From positions 1-64,000 of the forward strand of contig RIAZ01000002.1 of the NCBI GenBank assembly GCA_003762615.1: a stretch of 64,000 nt of DNA. Reading direction: 5' to 3'. The notes beneath the pieces are model-generated. The model was given only the letters and a program-made list of their open reading frames with translations, was not told the DNA's origin and searched no databases. This stretch comes from Muribaculaceae bacterium Isolate-037 (Harlan). GTDB taxonomy: Bacteria > Bacteroidota > Bacteroidia > Bacteroidales > Muribaculaceae. This document shows, one piece after another, positions 1 through 8,120 of the stretch. How positions within the stretch are numbered: position 1 is the first letter of the stretch; every line of letters starts with the position of its first letter. A program made the translations under genes and the position numbers.

Positions 1-115
1 TAGTTTTCATGAGAAAAAGCGTCCAAACTTTTCCTTTAAATTACTAATTTTCAGGGACTTTTGCAAATTTAATCGACTAAAAATTAAGTGTTTAACAGCA
101 TAAATTTAATTTTTG

Positions 116-1447
116 TCATCTACTAAAATCAAAAAATTCAGTTATTGCTTTAATCCTGTCATTATCTGTAATATTTTGTATATTCTTATCTAATTTGGCT
201 TGAAGTTTCTTATATGAAGTTTCACAATTATTTAAACGCCTGTTCAATGGAGAGAGTTCTATATTTAATTCTTTAATCTCGTTTTCGACAGGAGGTATTG
301 CAGATTCAATCTCAGGATATATCTTTTGATTCATATCAATAATTCTGTTGATAGCATCTGTGATATCGTTATAAATATCATTAAATTTGCGTAAATTATC
401 TAAGAATCGTAATGCACCGCTAATTTTTTCCATTCGGTATATCATAGAAATCTCTTTGGGCGCAATTCTATATTCCTCTTCGTCTGATTCATTTGCATGT
501 CGTACTCCAATTATTCCAATATACCGATTATCTTCTGAATGTTTTTGTATAATAATTTTATCCTCAAAATTTGTTTCATTTAAATTAAAGATTTTTTCTA
601 ATCCTAATAATAATCCATTTACTTCTTGCATGACTTCATTGTGTATGAAAGACTCAGGATTGTCAATTGCTGAATTTATAAAATTAGCAAGAAAATCCAT
701 ACAATGGTGCCAACTATTTCTTGTTCTCAAAAATGAACGTGTGTTTTTTAGCAGAAGACTATATCCTGCATAATAATAGTTAACCCAAATGCTATAAGGA
801 AGGATTTCAATACCTTTATATGAAACAATTACACAAAAATAAGTTGAATTTCCATAACAAAAGTTTGTTTTAATCGTGATGTAGATGTCATCGTTTACTT
901 TATACTCTGTATGATAACCAATTTTGTGAGTACTACGATTGTCACCATGTTTTTCACTTGAATATGCAATACAATCTTTTTCAATATTGTAATAATTAAG
1001 AGCGTCATAATAATCTGATGCATATATATATGGTAAAACTCTTTTTAGAAACTCTTGTTTATCCGGTTTAATATCAGTAGAATAAAAAAGACGATTAACT
1101 TCTTCTTCTATTTCTTTAATCTTGTCAATGTCATATCTTTGATATTTAGGTAATCTTTTAATTTTATTATTAACTCTGAGATTAAAGATTTTGCAATTAT
1201 TTTCTTTGTATTTTTGAGGATCAAATTTAATTGGGTTGATATCTTTAATGTACGTGTCAGTATATTCATGAGCAAGACAATAATCGAAGCTCCTATCAGA
1301 TAGACAACATGCTATGGTATTATATATATCGCATACATCAGAGTACTCATCTTCACATTGTTCTATAGCTGTATCAATTTGAAAATTATGCCTATCTATC
1401 GGATATTTCTTAACTTTTACTCGCTCTCCATCTTTTTTGAGTGCCAA
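116..1447 (-). CDS. Unrecognised 443-aa protein downstream of an AAA ATPase
   Basis: I do not recognise a family. The protein is charged, rich in Asn, Tyr, Ile and Lys, with no signal peptide or membrane segment. The last ~90 residues (about 350-430) are helical, with heptad-like spacing that suggests a coiled coil. Its coding DNA is clearly more AT-rich than the housekeeping genes from 4 kb onward, which suggests acquired DNA. It starts 88 bp after the stop of the AAA ATPase gene on the same strand and has no obvious promoter of its own, so co-transcription is likely. Pairing with an AAA15-type ATPase is typical of defence modules, but nothing in this protein itself shows that role. Confidence 0.7.
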   Translation of the reverse strand: MALKKDGERVKVKKYPIDRHNFQIDTAIEQCEDEYSDVCDIYNTIACCLSDRSFDYCLAHEYTDTYIKDINPIKFDPQKYKENNCKIFNLRVNNKIKRLPKYQRYDIDKIKEIEEEVNRLFYSTDIKPDKQEFLKRVLPYIYASDYYDALNYYNIEKDCIAYSSEKHGDNRSTHKIGYHTEYKVNDDIYITIKTNFCYGNSTYFCVIVSYKGIEILPYSIWVNYYYAGYSLLLKNTRSFLRTRNSWHHCMDFLANFINSAIDNPESFIHNEVMQEVNGLLLGLEKIFNLNETNFEDKIIIQKHSEDNRYIGIIGVRHANESDEEEYRIAPKEISMIYRMEKISGALRFLDNLRKFNDIYNDITDAINRIIDMNQKIYPEIESAIPPVENEIKELNIELSPLNRRLNNCETSYKKLQAKLDKNIQNITDNDRIKAITEFFDFSR

Positions 1448-1535
1448 AATATAATCATAATTAACACCAGTTTTTTTTCTTAATTTCCATATTTACAATA
1501 TTTTGTTAAATTTTTATAATGAAAATGGGTTTAAT

Positions 1536-2726
1536 CTAAACTAACACGTTGGGTAATGCGCCGAACTGACCGTTCATATATGCCCGGTGGATTGACGATA
1601 ATTTATTCAGACCTTTGAAATCGGCAAGTGAGAAAAGAGTGGTGTTGCCATCTTTCCCTTTTTCTGTGAACCATACGGAATCTTTGCCGAATATGTCTTC
1701 AATATCTTTCAGTATGGGGTCGTAATGCGTTGAGACAAGAAGCTGTGAGTGATTATCCCTGCTGTTTACAAATTTTGTCAGGATATATTCCATCAGATTG
1801 GGATGCATCGATGCCTCAATTTCATCGATGCACATAAATGCCTGTCGCTTCAGCTGGGTATAAATCAAGGATTCCAACTCAACCATACGTTTTGTGCCGG
1901 CACTTTGGCAGGATTCCGGCAGGAAATAGTTCTCAACACCGGATTCATTTTCTACCGTATGTCCGAAGAGGGCAACCATCTTTTGAATTTTAATATCAGA
2001 TATATTGAAATCTGCTTCTTTCGCAAACTGCATCAGATATTCCCGGAATTCCGGACTGTCAGCAAGCAATCTCTTCACATCATGAGATAATGATGTGAAT
2101 GATCCGGACTGTAATGGAAGCATCCTATTGTCAATCCATTTCCGCATATTGTCAAGATATGGCACTGATACGTTTACCTTCTTCAGCACTGCAAGAACCG
2201 ACATGTTGCGCAAGCAGTTCATTGTCATGACCTCAACCTCGGCAGAAGAGAGTTTCACCAAATCCGGATTGAAATTTAATTTAGATATACCGTTGACATC
2301 CTCGCGGGAGAAAACTTTGGTAGGGCTGTCGGAAAGATACACGTATAGATTCTCATGACACACCTTTTCCGGATTTATTACAAGCTGATACCAATAACGT
2401 ATGCCGTCAATATACAGTTTCACTTCGAACTCAGTGTCATGCGACAATGCATCCGATCGCATCAAGAAAGGCTGCACGTCTGTGCCGTCATCATTAGTCA
2501 TGGGAATTTTATTCCAGAATACATGGAGAAATTCAATGGCATCCAGCAGATTGGACTTGCCACTTGCATTTGCACCGAGGACAACGGCAAGGCGAAGCAG
2601 ATTAACCCCGTCAGGCATTGTGACAACACTGTTGTAACGGTCATTGCCCGTGGGTTCGAAACTCAACTCCACCTCATCGCGAAACGACTTGAAATTCCTG
2701 ATTTTAAGTTCTTGAAGCATAGACAA
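1536..2726 (-). CDS. AAA15-type ATPase (OLD/RecF-like ATP-binding protein)
   Basis: This is an SMC/RecF-like ATPase of 396 aa. The N-terminus has the typical IRNFKSF strand, Walker A is GANASGKS at residues 51-58, an ABC-signature-like SAGTKRMVELESL lies near 275-287, and Walker B with catalytic acidic residues is CIDEIEASMHP (D301, E302), followed by a D-loop-like HPNLMEYIL and a switch His in VSTHYDPIL. No Toprim nuclease domain is visible at the C-terminus, unlike OLD nucleases, so any effector would have to be the downstream partner. A strong promoter lies just upstream (TTTG-N20-TAATTTTG, minus strand, 2741-2772). Homologues appear alone or in abortive-infection pairs such as RloA/RloB-like sets; no RloB is seen here. 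Confidence 0.85.
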   Translation of the reverse strand: MSMLQELKIRNFKSFRDEVELSFEPTGNDRYNSVVTMPDGVNLLRLAVVLGANASGKSNLLDAIEFLHVFWNKIPMTNDDGTDVQPFLMRSDALSHDTEFEVKLYIDGIRYWYQLVINPEKVCHENLYVYLSDSPTKVFSREDVNGISKLNFNPDLVKLSSAEVEVMTMNCLRNMSVLAVLKKVNVSVPYLDNMRKWIDNRMLPLQSGSFTSLSHDVKRLLADSPEFREYLMQFAKEADFNISDIKIQKMVALFGHTVENESGVENYFLPESCQSAGTKRMVELESLIYTQLKRQAFMCIDEIEASMHPNLMEYILTKFVNSRDNHSQLLVSTHYDPILKDIEDIFGKDSVWFTEKGKDGNTTLFSLADFKGLNKLSSIHRAYMNGQFGALPNVLV

Positions 2727-2740
2727 TATTTATATACCCC

Positions 2741-2772
2741 CAAAATTAGCAATTATTTCGGCAAAATACAAA
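2741..2772 (-). promoter_or_regulatory. Promoter of the AAA ATPase gene
   Basis: Read on the minus strand: -33 TTTG (2769-2772), 20-bp spacer, -7 TAATTTTG (2741-2748). This is a full match to the Bacteroidetes sigma-ABfr consensus, and the ATG of the ATPase follows 14 bp later, so the leader is very short. Confidence 0.75.
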
Positions 2773-2790
2773 TAAATGCAACGATGGTTG

Positions 2791-2828
2791 ACAAAAATAG
2801 CGATACGGTGGTGTATCGCTATTTTTGT
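2791..2828 (-). terminator. Terminator after the Na+ symporter gene
   Basis: A 16-bp perfect stem (2791-2806 with 2813-2828) and a 6-nt loop. The stem ends are A- and T-rich, so it could act in both directions. It sits 20 bp past the symporter stop. Confidence 0.8.
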
Positions 2829-2847
2829 GTGTGAGTTTTGTGGTGGA

Positions 2848-4203
2848 TCAGAGGAGACCGATGGAGTTGAGGAAGATGAGGAAGATTGCGGCGGGGCAGA
2901 GCCAGCGAAGGCAGAGGAGGAGCGGACGGTAGAGGGGGAAACGGAATTTGCCGAAGTCGGTGAGTTGGTCGCGAAGGAATTTCTTATTGACCCACCAGCC
3001 GACGAAGAGTGAACAGATGAATCCGCCAATGGGTAGGCAGACGTTGGAGGAGAGGTAGTCAAACAGGCTGAATATCGTCATCCCGAATATGGTGAAGTCG
3101 CTGAGTGGTCCGAAACTCATGGCGCAGAGCACGCCACCCACAAGGGCGATGACTGATGAAAGTATCGTCGCATTCCGGCGTGTCATGTGTTTCTCCTCAC
3201 AGAAATACGTGATGGAGATCTCGCTCATGGAGACTGTGGAGGTCAGCGACGCGAGAAACAGCAGCAGGAAGAAGAGGGTAGACCATATCATACCACCCGG
3301 CAATTGGTTGAAGATGTAGGGAAGCACCTCAAACACGAGTGTCGGACCCGCCTCCGGCGACAGGTCGAATGAGAACACAGCCGGAAAGATAATCACTCCC
3401 GCGAGTATAGCCACCATAGAATCAAGTATTGCAGTGGTGGCTGCCGTCCTCCCCAGACGGTTACGGTCGTTGAAATATGATCCGTAGGTCATCATGCAAC
3501 CGAGTCCCAGACTCAGCGAGAAGAATGCCTGTCCCATGGCACCAAGCAGCACGCTTGATGAAATCTTACTGAAATCAGGGGTGAAAAGGAAGTTGATGCC
3601 ATCCGCGAAACCCGGCATGAAGAATGAATTGATGCAAAATGCCACCAGCAGCAGAAACAGAAGCGGCATCAGTATGTTGGAAGCTCGTTCGATCCCCTTG
3701 GTCACTCCGCATATCAGAATCATAAAATTAATGAAGAGAAATATGATGGTCCATATCATCGGACGCCACCCCGTCGTAAGGTCAACAAATTGTCCGTGTC
3801 CCGCCGTAGTGTTGGAGAAATCAAGCGACCCCGTGGCGGATGAGATGCAATACTCCACAGTCCATCCCGCCACGACGGAATAGAAACTCAGTATGAGTAG
3901 CGACGCCACGATGCCGAGCGGACCAGCCACGCGGGCAATCCTTCCCCCTCCAAGTTTTCGGTATGCCCCGAATATGTTGCTCCGTGTGCCGCGTCCCATG
4001 CAGAACTCTGCACAAAGCAGCGGCACGCCTATCAGAAACACAAATATCAGATAACAGATCATGAATGCACCTCCTCCGTGCACTCCAGCCTCGTATGGGA
4101 ATCTCCAGATATTGCCGAGTCCTACGGCTGACCCTACCGTCGTGGCTATTGCCCCGAACCTTGTGGCAAACACTGCTCTCTCATTGATGTCGTTATGATT
4201 CAT
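2848..4203 (-). CDS. Sodium-dependent transporter, NSS/SNF family
   Basis: An inner-membrane sodium:neurotransmitter-symporter-family protein of about 451 aa, probably importing an amino acid or related solute with Na+. The N-terminal helix carries the family signature GSAVGLGNIWRFPY for Na+ and substrate binding, and about 11-12 hydrophobic segments follow. The longer reading frame starts at 4239, but a -7 box TAATTTTG lies at 4237-4244, so transcription should begin inside that extension. The ATG at 4203 (MNHNDINER), which also fits the usual family start, is preferred. It is divergent from the phosphatase gene. The substrate cannot be told from sequence. Confidence 0.9.
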   Translation of the reverse strand: MNHNDINERAVFATRFGAIATTVGSAVGLGNIWRFPYEAGVHGGGAFMICYLIFVFLIGVPLLCAEFCMGRGTRSNIFGAYRKLGGGRIARVAGPLGIVASLLILSFYSVVAGWTVEYCISSATGSLDFSNTTAGHGQFVDLTTGWRPMIWTIIFLFINFMILICGVTKGIERASNILMPLLFLLLVAFCINSFFMPGFADGINFLFTPDFSKISSSVLLGAMGQAFFSLSLGLGCMMTYGSYFNDRNRLGRTAATTAILDSMVAILAGVIIFPAVFSFDLSPEAGPTLVFEVLPYIFNQLPGGMIWSTLFFLLLFLASLTSTVSMSEISITYFCEEKHMTRRNATILSSVIALVGGVLCAMSFGPLSDFTIFGMTIFSLFDYLSSNVCLPIGGFICSLFVGWWVNKKFLRDQLTDFGKFRFPLYRPLLLCLRWLCPAAIFLIFLNSIGLL

Positions 4204-4236
4204 ATTGTAAAAATATACTGTTTGATTAGAAGTCTG

Positions 4237-4244
4237 CAAAATTA
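4237..4244 (-). promoter_or_regulatory. -7 box of the symporter promoter
   Basis: TAATTTTG read on the minus strand, 34 bp before the chosen ATG. No good -33 TTG is seen at the usual distance, so only the -7 is supported. Confidence 0.45.
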
Positions 4245-4296
4245 GTGATTATTTATAAATATGAAATGCATAAATTATGAATATTCGCATACGGGG

Positions 4297-4327
4297 TTGT
4301 CATGAATAAAATTTTTAAGTAATTTTG
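4297..4327 (+). promoter_or_regulatory. Promoter of the histidine phosphatase gene
   Basis: TTG (4297-4299), 20-bp spacer, TAATTTTG (4320-4327). A second TAATTTTG overlaps at 4331-4338 without a -33 partner. The gene's ATG is at 4360. Confidence 0.65.
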
Positions 4328-4359
4328 GCATAATTTTGAGAATCTAACCTATAAATCTA

Positions 4360-5688
4360 ATGAATCTTATGGATATTAGGAAAATTATACTGACGTTAGG
4401 AATCGCCTCTGTAATGTCGATTCCCGTGGGGGCAAAGACTCCCAAATATGCCGACGTCACCACTCATCAGGCGGGTGGCAACTACTATTGTTATCCTTGG
4501 CTTGACGAGGCTCCCCCGGCACAGACTCCGGCTCCGGCAGGCTATGAGCCGTTTCATCTCGAGCATTACGGGCGTCATGGAAGCCGATGGCATATCGGCT
4601 ACAAGCTGTTTGACCGTTCGTATGAAATTCTTGATAAGGCGCGTGAGGCAGGCAAACTCACCCCACTCGGAGAGAAGACTTATCAGGCTATAAAGAAGAT
4701 ACGCGAGGATGCACAGGGACGCGACGGCGAGCTTTCCGACAAGGGGGCGTGGCAGCATCAGGGCATTGGGAAGAGAATGGTGGAGAACTATCCGCAGATA
4801 TTCAATTCCAAGACTAATGTGGATGCCCGTTCTACGGTCGTGATACGTTCAATACTGTCGATGTTCAACGGACTTAACGGAATCCAGTCAATGGTGCCCG
4901 ACATTAAGATAAAGACGGATGCAAGCTATGCCGACATGTGGTATCTCAACTATCAGGACACCGTGGCACGCAAGCTGCGCAACCATGCCGACTCCACAGT
5001 GGTCAAGGAGTTCAGCCGTCGCTACAAGGATAAGGGTGACTATCTTAAGCGCATCATAAATGATGAGAAATATGCCAAGGATAGCATAGGAGGCCGTCTG
5101 TATCATTCGTTGCTGACGGCTCTTCTCAACTGCCAGAGCCATTCCGACCAGCCGTGGCTCGTAGATGAGATATTCACTCCGGAGGAGGTGAAAAACAGAT
5201 GGCTTCAGAAGAATGCGTCATGGCTCATGCAGGGGGGCAACTCTAAATATACCAACAACCGTATGCCGTTCACTCAGGCAAACCTTCTCAACAACATCAT
5301 AGAGAGTGCCGACACGGCGATGACGTCAGCTACTCCGAGTGCCAACCTGCGCTATGGTCACGACACGATTGTCATGCCGCTGACCGCGCTGATGGAACTC
5401 GACAATTTCGGCGACGAGATCAACGACCTTGACGCGCTTGCCGATATGGGGTGGCATGACTATCTGGTGGTGCCGATGGCTGCCAACATACAGATGGTGT
5501 TCTACCGTCGTCCCGGTTCCACCGATCCTGACGATGTGCTGGTGAAAGTATTGCTCAATGAAAGGGAGACAACCCTTCCCATCGACAGGGGGCACGGACC
5601 ATATTATAAATGGAAAGACGTGAGAAAATACTATAAGGATAAGATCGCGCCATACGTGACCGGTCCTCTTCCGCGCCACATAAAATAA
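4360..5688 (+). CDS. Secreted histidine acid phosphatase (MINPP/phytase-like)
   Basis: Histidine-phosphatase superfamily, branch 2. The N-terminus is a signal peptide (basic start, hydrophobic ILTLGIASVMSIPVGA). The nucleophile motif RHGSR follows near residue 70 (HLEHYGRHGSRWH), and a C-terminal HD-type motif is seen in LRYGHDTIVMP, where classical phytases have HDxN or HAE. At 442 aa it has the size of Bacteroidales MINPP-like enzymes, which dephosphorylate inositol phosphates in the periplasm or outside the cell. The exact substrate is inferred only. It is a single gene with its own promoter and terminator. Confidence 0.88.
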   Translation: MNLMDIRKIILTLGIASVMSIPVGAKTPKYADVTTHQAGGNYYCYPWLDEAPPAQTPAPAGYEPFHLEHYGRHGSRWHIGYKLFDRSYEILDKAREAGKLTPLGEKTYQAIKKIREDAQGRDGELSDKGAWQHQGIGKRMVENYPQIFNSKTNVDARSTVVIRSILSMFNGLNGIQSMVPDIKIKTDASYADMWYLNYQDTVARKLRNHADSTVVKEFSRRYKDKGDYLKRIINDEKYAKDSIGGRLYHSLLTALLNCQSHSDQPWLVDEIFTPEEVKNRWLQKNASWLMQGGNSKYTNNRMPFTQANLLNNIIESADTAMTSATPSANLRYGHDTIVMPLTALMELDNFGDEINDLDALADMGWHDYLVVPMAANIQMVFYRRPGSTDPDDVLVKVLLNERETTLPIDRGHGPYYKWKDVRKYYKDKIAPYVTGPLPRHIK

Positions 5689-5726
5689 ATCCGATATGAA
5701 ATAAAATCTGTATAAATATGCAATAT

Positions 5727-5769
5727 CCGGAGTGTGCTTTATGCAAAAAGTATGCTCCGGCTTTTTTTT
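5727..5769 (+). terminator. Terminator after the histidine phosphatase
   Basis: CCGGAG/CTCCGG stem (5727-5732 with 5755-5760), extended by GTGC/GTAT pairs, followed by eight T residues. Confidence 0.85.
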
Positions 5770-5815
5770 ATTCCATTTTTTATCATATCCGCAATGATTT
5801 TTCAAGTGAAAACGT

Positions 5816-5823
5816 TAACTTTG
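5816..5823 (+). promoter_or_regulatory. -7 box of the patB-metF-metH run
   Basis: TAACTTTG, about 98 bp before the patB-like ATG. No clear -33 TTG. The leader (5830-5920) shows no riboswitch I can recognise. Confidence 0.4.
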
Positions 5824-5920
5824 CGAATTATTTCCACTACGGCAACACATAATGAAGTAATTTGAACTTATTTCAAGCACAGAATGCAAAAATATACCGT
5901 AGACCGCCAAATTTTTAGAA

Positions 5921-7108
5921 ATGAACAGATACGATTTCAATACAGTCATTGACAGACGTGGCACGGATGCCGTCAAGACAGACGGACTGACCGATTTCTT
6001 CGGGCGGTCTGACCTGCTGGCTGCATGGGTGGCAGATATGGATTTCGCGACACCGGATTTCATAATCGATGCGTTGAGGGAGAGATTGAACCATCCTGTC
6101 TTGGGATATACCAGAGAGCCGGCAGACTATCGTCAGTCAATCATGGATTGGGAGCGCGAGCTCCACGGCTGGGAGATACGTCCGGAATGGCTGAGCTATA
6201 TACCAGGAATTGTGAAGGGGATTGGCTTGGTGATCAACGTGTTTACAAAGCCGGGTGATGATGTCGTGATCATGCCGCCGGTCTACCATCCATTCCGTAT
6301 CATACCGGAAAGCAACGGGAGAAACGTGGTGAAGATAGCGATGCTGACGGATGATGCCGGGCGTTATTATATTGACTACGATGCCCTTGAACGTCTCGAT
6401 ACGAAGGGGGGCATACTGCTGCTGGCTAATCCTCACAACCCGGCAGGACGTATATGGAGCCCCGAAGAGTTGCGCCGTCTTGCCGAGATATGCCGCAGGA
6501 AGAACCTGTTGGTGGTGTCTGACGAGATTCATGCCGATATGGCACTCAACGGCGCGACACACACTCCGTTTGCCACCGTGTCGGATGATGCCCTACACAA
6601 CAGCATAACATTCTGTGCACCTTCCAAGACCTTCAACATCCCCGGAATCGTCAGCTCCTTCTCTGTGGTGCCCGACGATGAGATACGCAATCGTTTCTAC
6701 GGCTGGCTTCAGGCAAGCGAACTGGAAGCGGCTCCGATGATGTCGTATATCGCCACTATCGCCGCCTACCGTCATGGAAAGGAGTGGCGGCGTGAGATGC
6801 TCGAATACGTGGTGGAGAATATGCGGACAGTGGCTGACTTCTGCGAGAGGAATCTGCCCGGCATACATGCACAGATTCCGGAGGCATCCTTCCTTATGTG
6901 GCTTGATTGCCGGGGACTGGGGTTGGATCATGACAGCCTGGTCGACCTGTTTGTCAACAAGGCACGTGTGGCTCTCAACGACGGCGCGATGTTTGGCGAG
7001 GAGGGCACCGGCTTCATGCGTTTGAACGTGGCTGCCCCGCGCAGTGTGATACTTCAGATTCTTGACCGTATAAAGGATGCGGTATGTGGGAATAACGACA
7101 GCTTATGA
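5921..7108 (+). CDS. PatB/MalY-type cystathionine beta-lyase (PLP enzyme)
   Basis: A fold-type I PLP enzyme of 395 aa that likely cleaves cystathionine to homocysteine, pyruvate and ammonia. The N-terminus has the PatB/MalY signature (RRGTDAVKTD, then WVADMDFATPDFI and HPVLGYT). The PLP-site motifs are NPHNPAGRIW, VSDEIHADM and the Schiff-base Lys in APSKTFNIPG. Its stop overlaps the metF start by 4 bp (ATGA), and metH follows, so the run supplies homocysteine and then methylates it. This context favours beta-lyase over the aminotransferase label often given to the family. Confidence 0.9.
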   Translation: MNRYDFNTVIDRRGTDAVKTDGLTDFFGRSDLLAAWVADMDFATPDFIIDALRERLNHPVLGYTREPADYRQSIMDWERELHGWEIRPEWLSYIPGIVKGIGLVINVFTKPGDDVVIMPPVYHPFRIIPESNGRNVVKIAMLTDDAGRYYIDYDALERLDTKGGILLLANPHNPAGRIWSPEELRRLAEICRRKNLLVVSDEIHADMALNGATHTPFATVSDDALHNSITFCAPSKTFNIPGIVSSFSVVPDDEIRNRFYGWLQASELEAAPMMSYIATIAAYRHGKEWRREMLEYVVENMRTVADFCERNLPGIHAQIPEASFLMWLDCRGLGLDHDSLVDLFVNKARVALNDGAMFGEEGTGFMRLNVAAPRSVILQILDRIKDAVCGNNDSL

Positions 7109-8058
7109 GAATAATTGATATAATCAACGACAGTCCCAATCCGGTGTTCTCCTTCGAGATATTGCCGCCGCTGAAGGGCAACAGCATATATAAGGTGTTT
7201 GACATTGTGGAGAAGCTGAAAAGATTCGATCCCAAGTTTGTCAATATCACGTCGCATCATAGCGAGTATATCTACAAGCCACTACCTGACGGCACCCACC
7301 GCCGGGTGAGCATCGTGAAGCGTCCGGGCACGGTGGCAATCGCCGCCGCCATACAGAACAGGTATGGACTGATACCGGTGCCGCACATCATCTGCAAGGG
7401 CTTCACCAAGGAGGAGACGGAGTATGCGTTGCTCGACCTGAATTTCCTCGGCATCAACAATCTTCTCGTGTTGAGAGGGGATGAGAAAGGGCAGGACTCC
7501 ACGATGGGGCAGCCGAATATCTCACACGAACACGCCACCGACCTCCAGAAGCAGATAAATCTCTTCAATGAGGGTATCGGGTTGGAGGATATGAGGATTC
7601 AGGGCATTGAGACTCCGTTTTCGTATGGCATGGCGTGCTATCCGGAGAAACATGAGGAGGCTCCCAACATGGAATCCGACATATACTACATGAAGAAGAA
7701 GATGGAGAATGGCGCGGATTATTTCGTTACCCAGATGTTTTTCGACAATGAGAAATATTTCAGTTTCGTGGAGCGTTGTCGGGCAGCGGGAATCAACGTA
7801 CCGATCATTCCGGGTTTGAAGCCTATCTCCAAGATGTCGCATCTCACGATGCTTCCGAAGGTGTTCCGCATAGACATACCGGAGGAGTTGGCATCGCGTA
7901 TCCGTGAATGTAAGACCGACACCGAGGTGAAGCAGGTGGGTATAGAATGGGGCATACGTCAGAGCCGGGAACTGCTTGAGAAGGGTGCGCTCGGATTGCA
8001 TTACTACACGATGAGCGTGTCTGACAGCGTGTCGAAGATAGTTGAGAACGTATATTAA
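7105..8058 (+). CDS. metF: 5,10-methylenetetrahydrofolate reductase
   Basis: A flavin enzyme that reduces methylene-THF to 5-methyl-THF, the methyl donor for MetH. The 317-aa length is usual for the bacterial enzyme. Seen: FSFEILPP at residues 15-22 with the catalytic Glu, a central LVLRGDEKG, YPEKHEEA, and ADYFVTQMFFDNEKYF, all family landmarks. The start overlaps the patB-like stop (ATGA), indicating translational coupling. Confidence 0.96.
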   Translation: MRIIDIINDSPNPVFSFEILPPLKGNSIYKVFDIVEKLKRFDPKFVNITSHHSEYIYKPLPDGTHRRVSIVKRPGTVAIAAAIQNRYGLIPVPHIICKGFTKEETEYALLDLNFLGINNLLVLRGDEKGQDSTMGQPNISHEHATDLQKQINLFNEGIGLEDMRIQGIETPFSYGMACYPEKHEEAPNMESDIYYMKKKMENGADYFVTQMFFDNEKYFSFVERCRAAGINVPIIPGLKPISKMSHLTMLPKVFRIDIPEELASRIRECKTDTEVKQVGIEWGIRQSRELLEKGALGLHYYTMSVSDSVSKIVENVY

Positions 8059-8083
8059 TCAACCGTTTCCAAGGTTGTTGCTC

Positions 8084-8107
8084 CCCATGATTAAAAATGG
8101 GGACTTA
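8084..8107 (+). promoter_or_regulatory. Small hairpin between metF and metH
   Basis: CCCCAT and ATGGGG arms around an AT-rich loop in the 62-bp metF-metH gap. It has no T tract, so it is not a clear terminator; it could affect metH translation or mRNA processing. Confidence 0.35.
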
Positions 8108-8120
8108 ATCAGATAAGATA

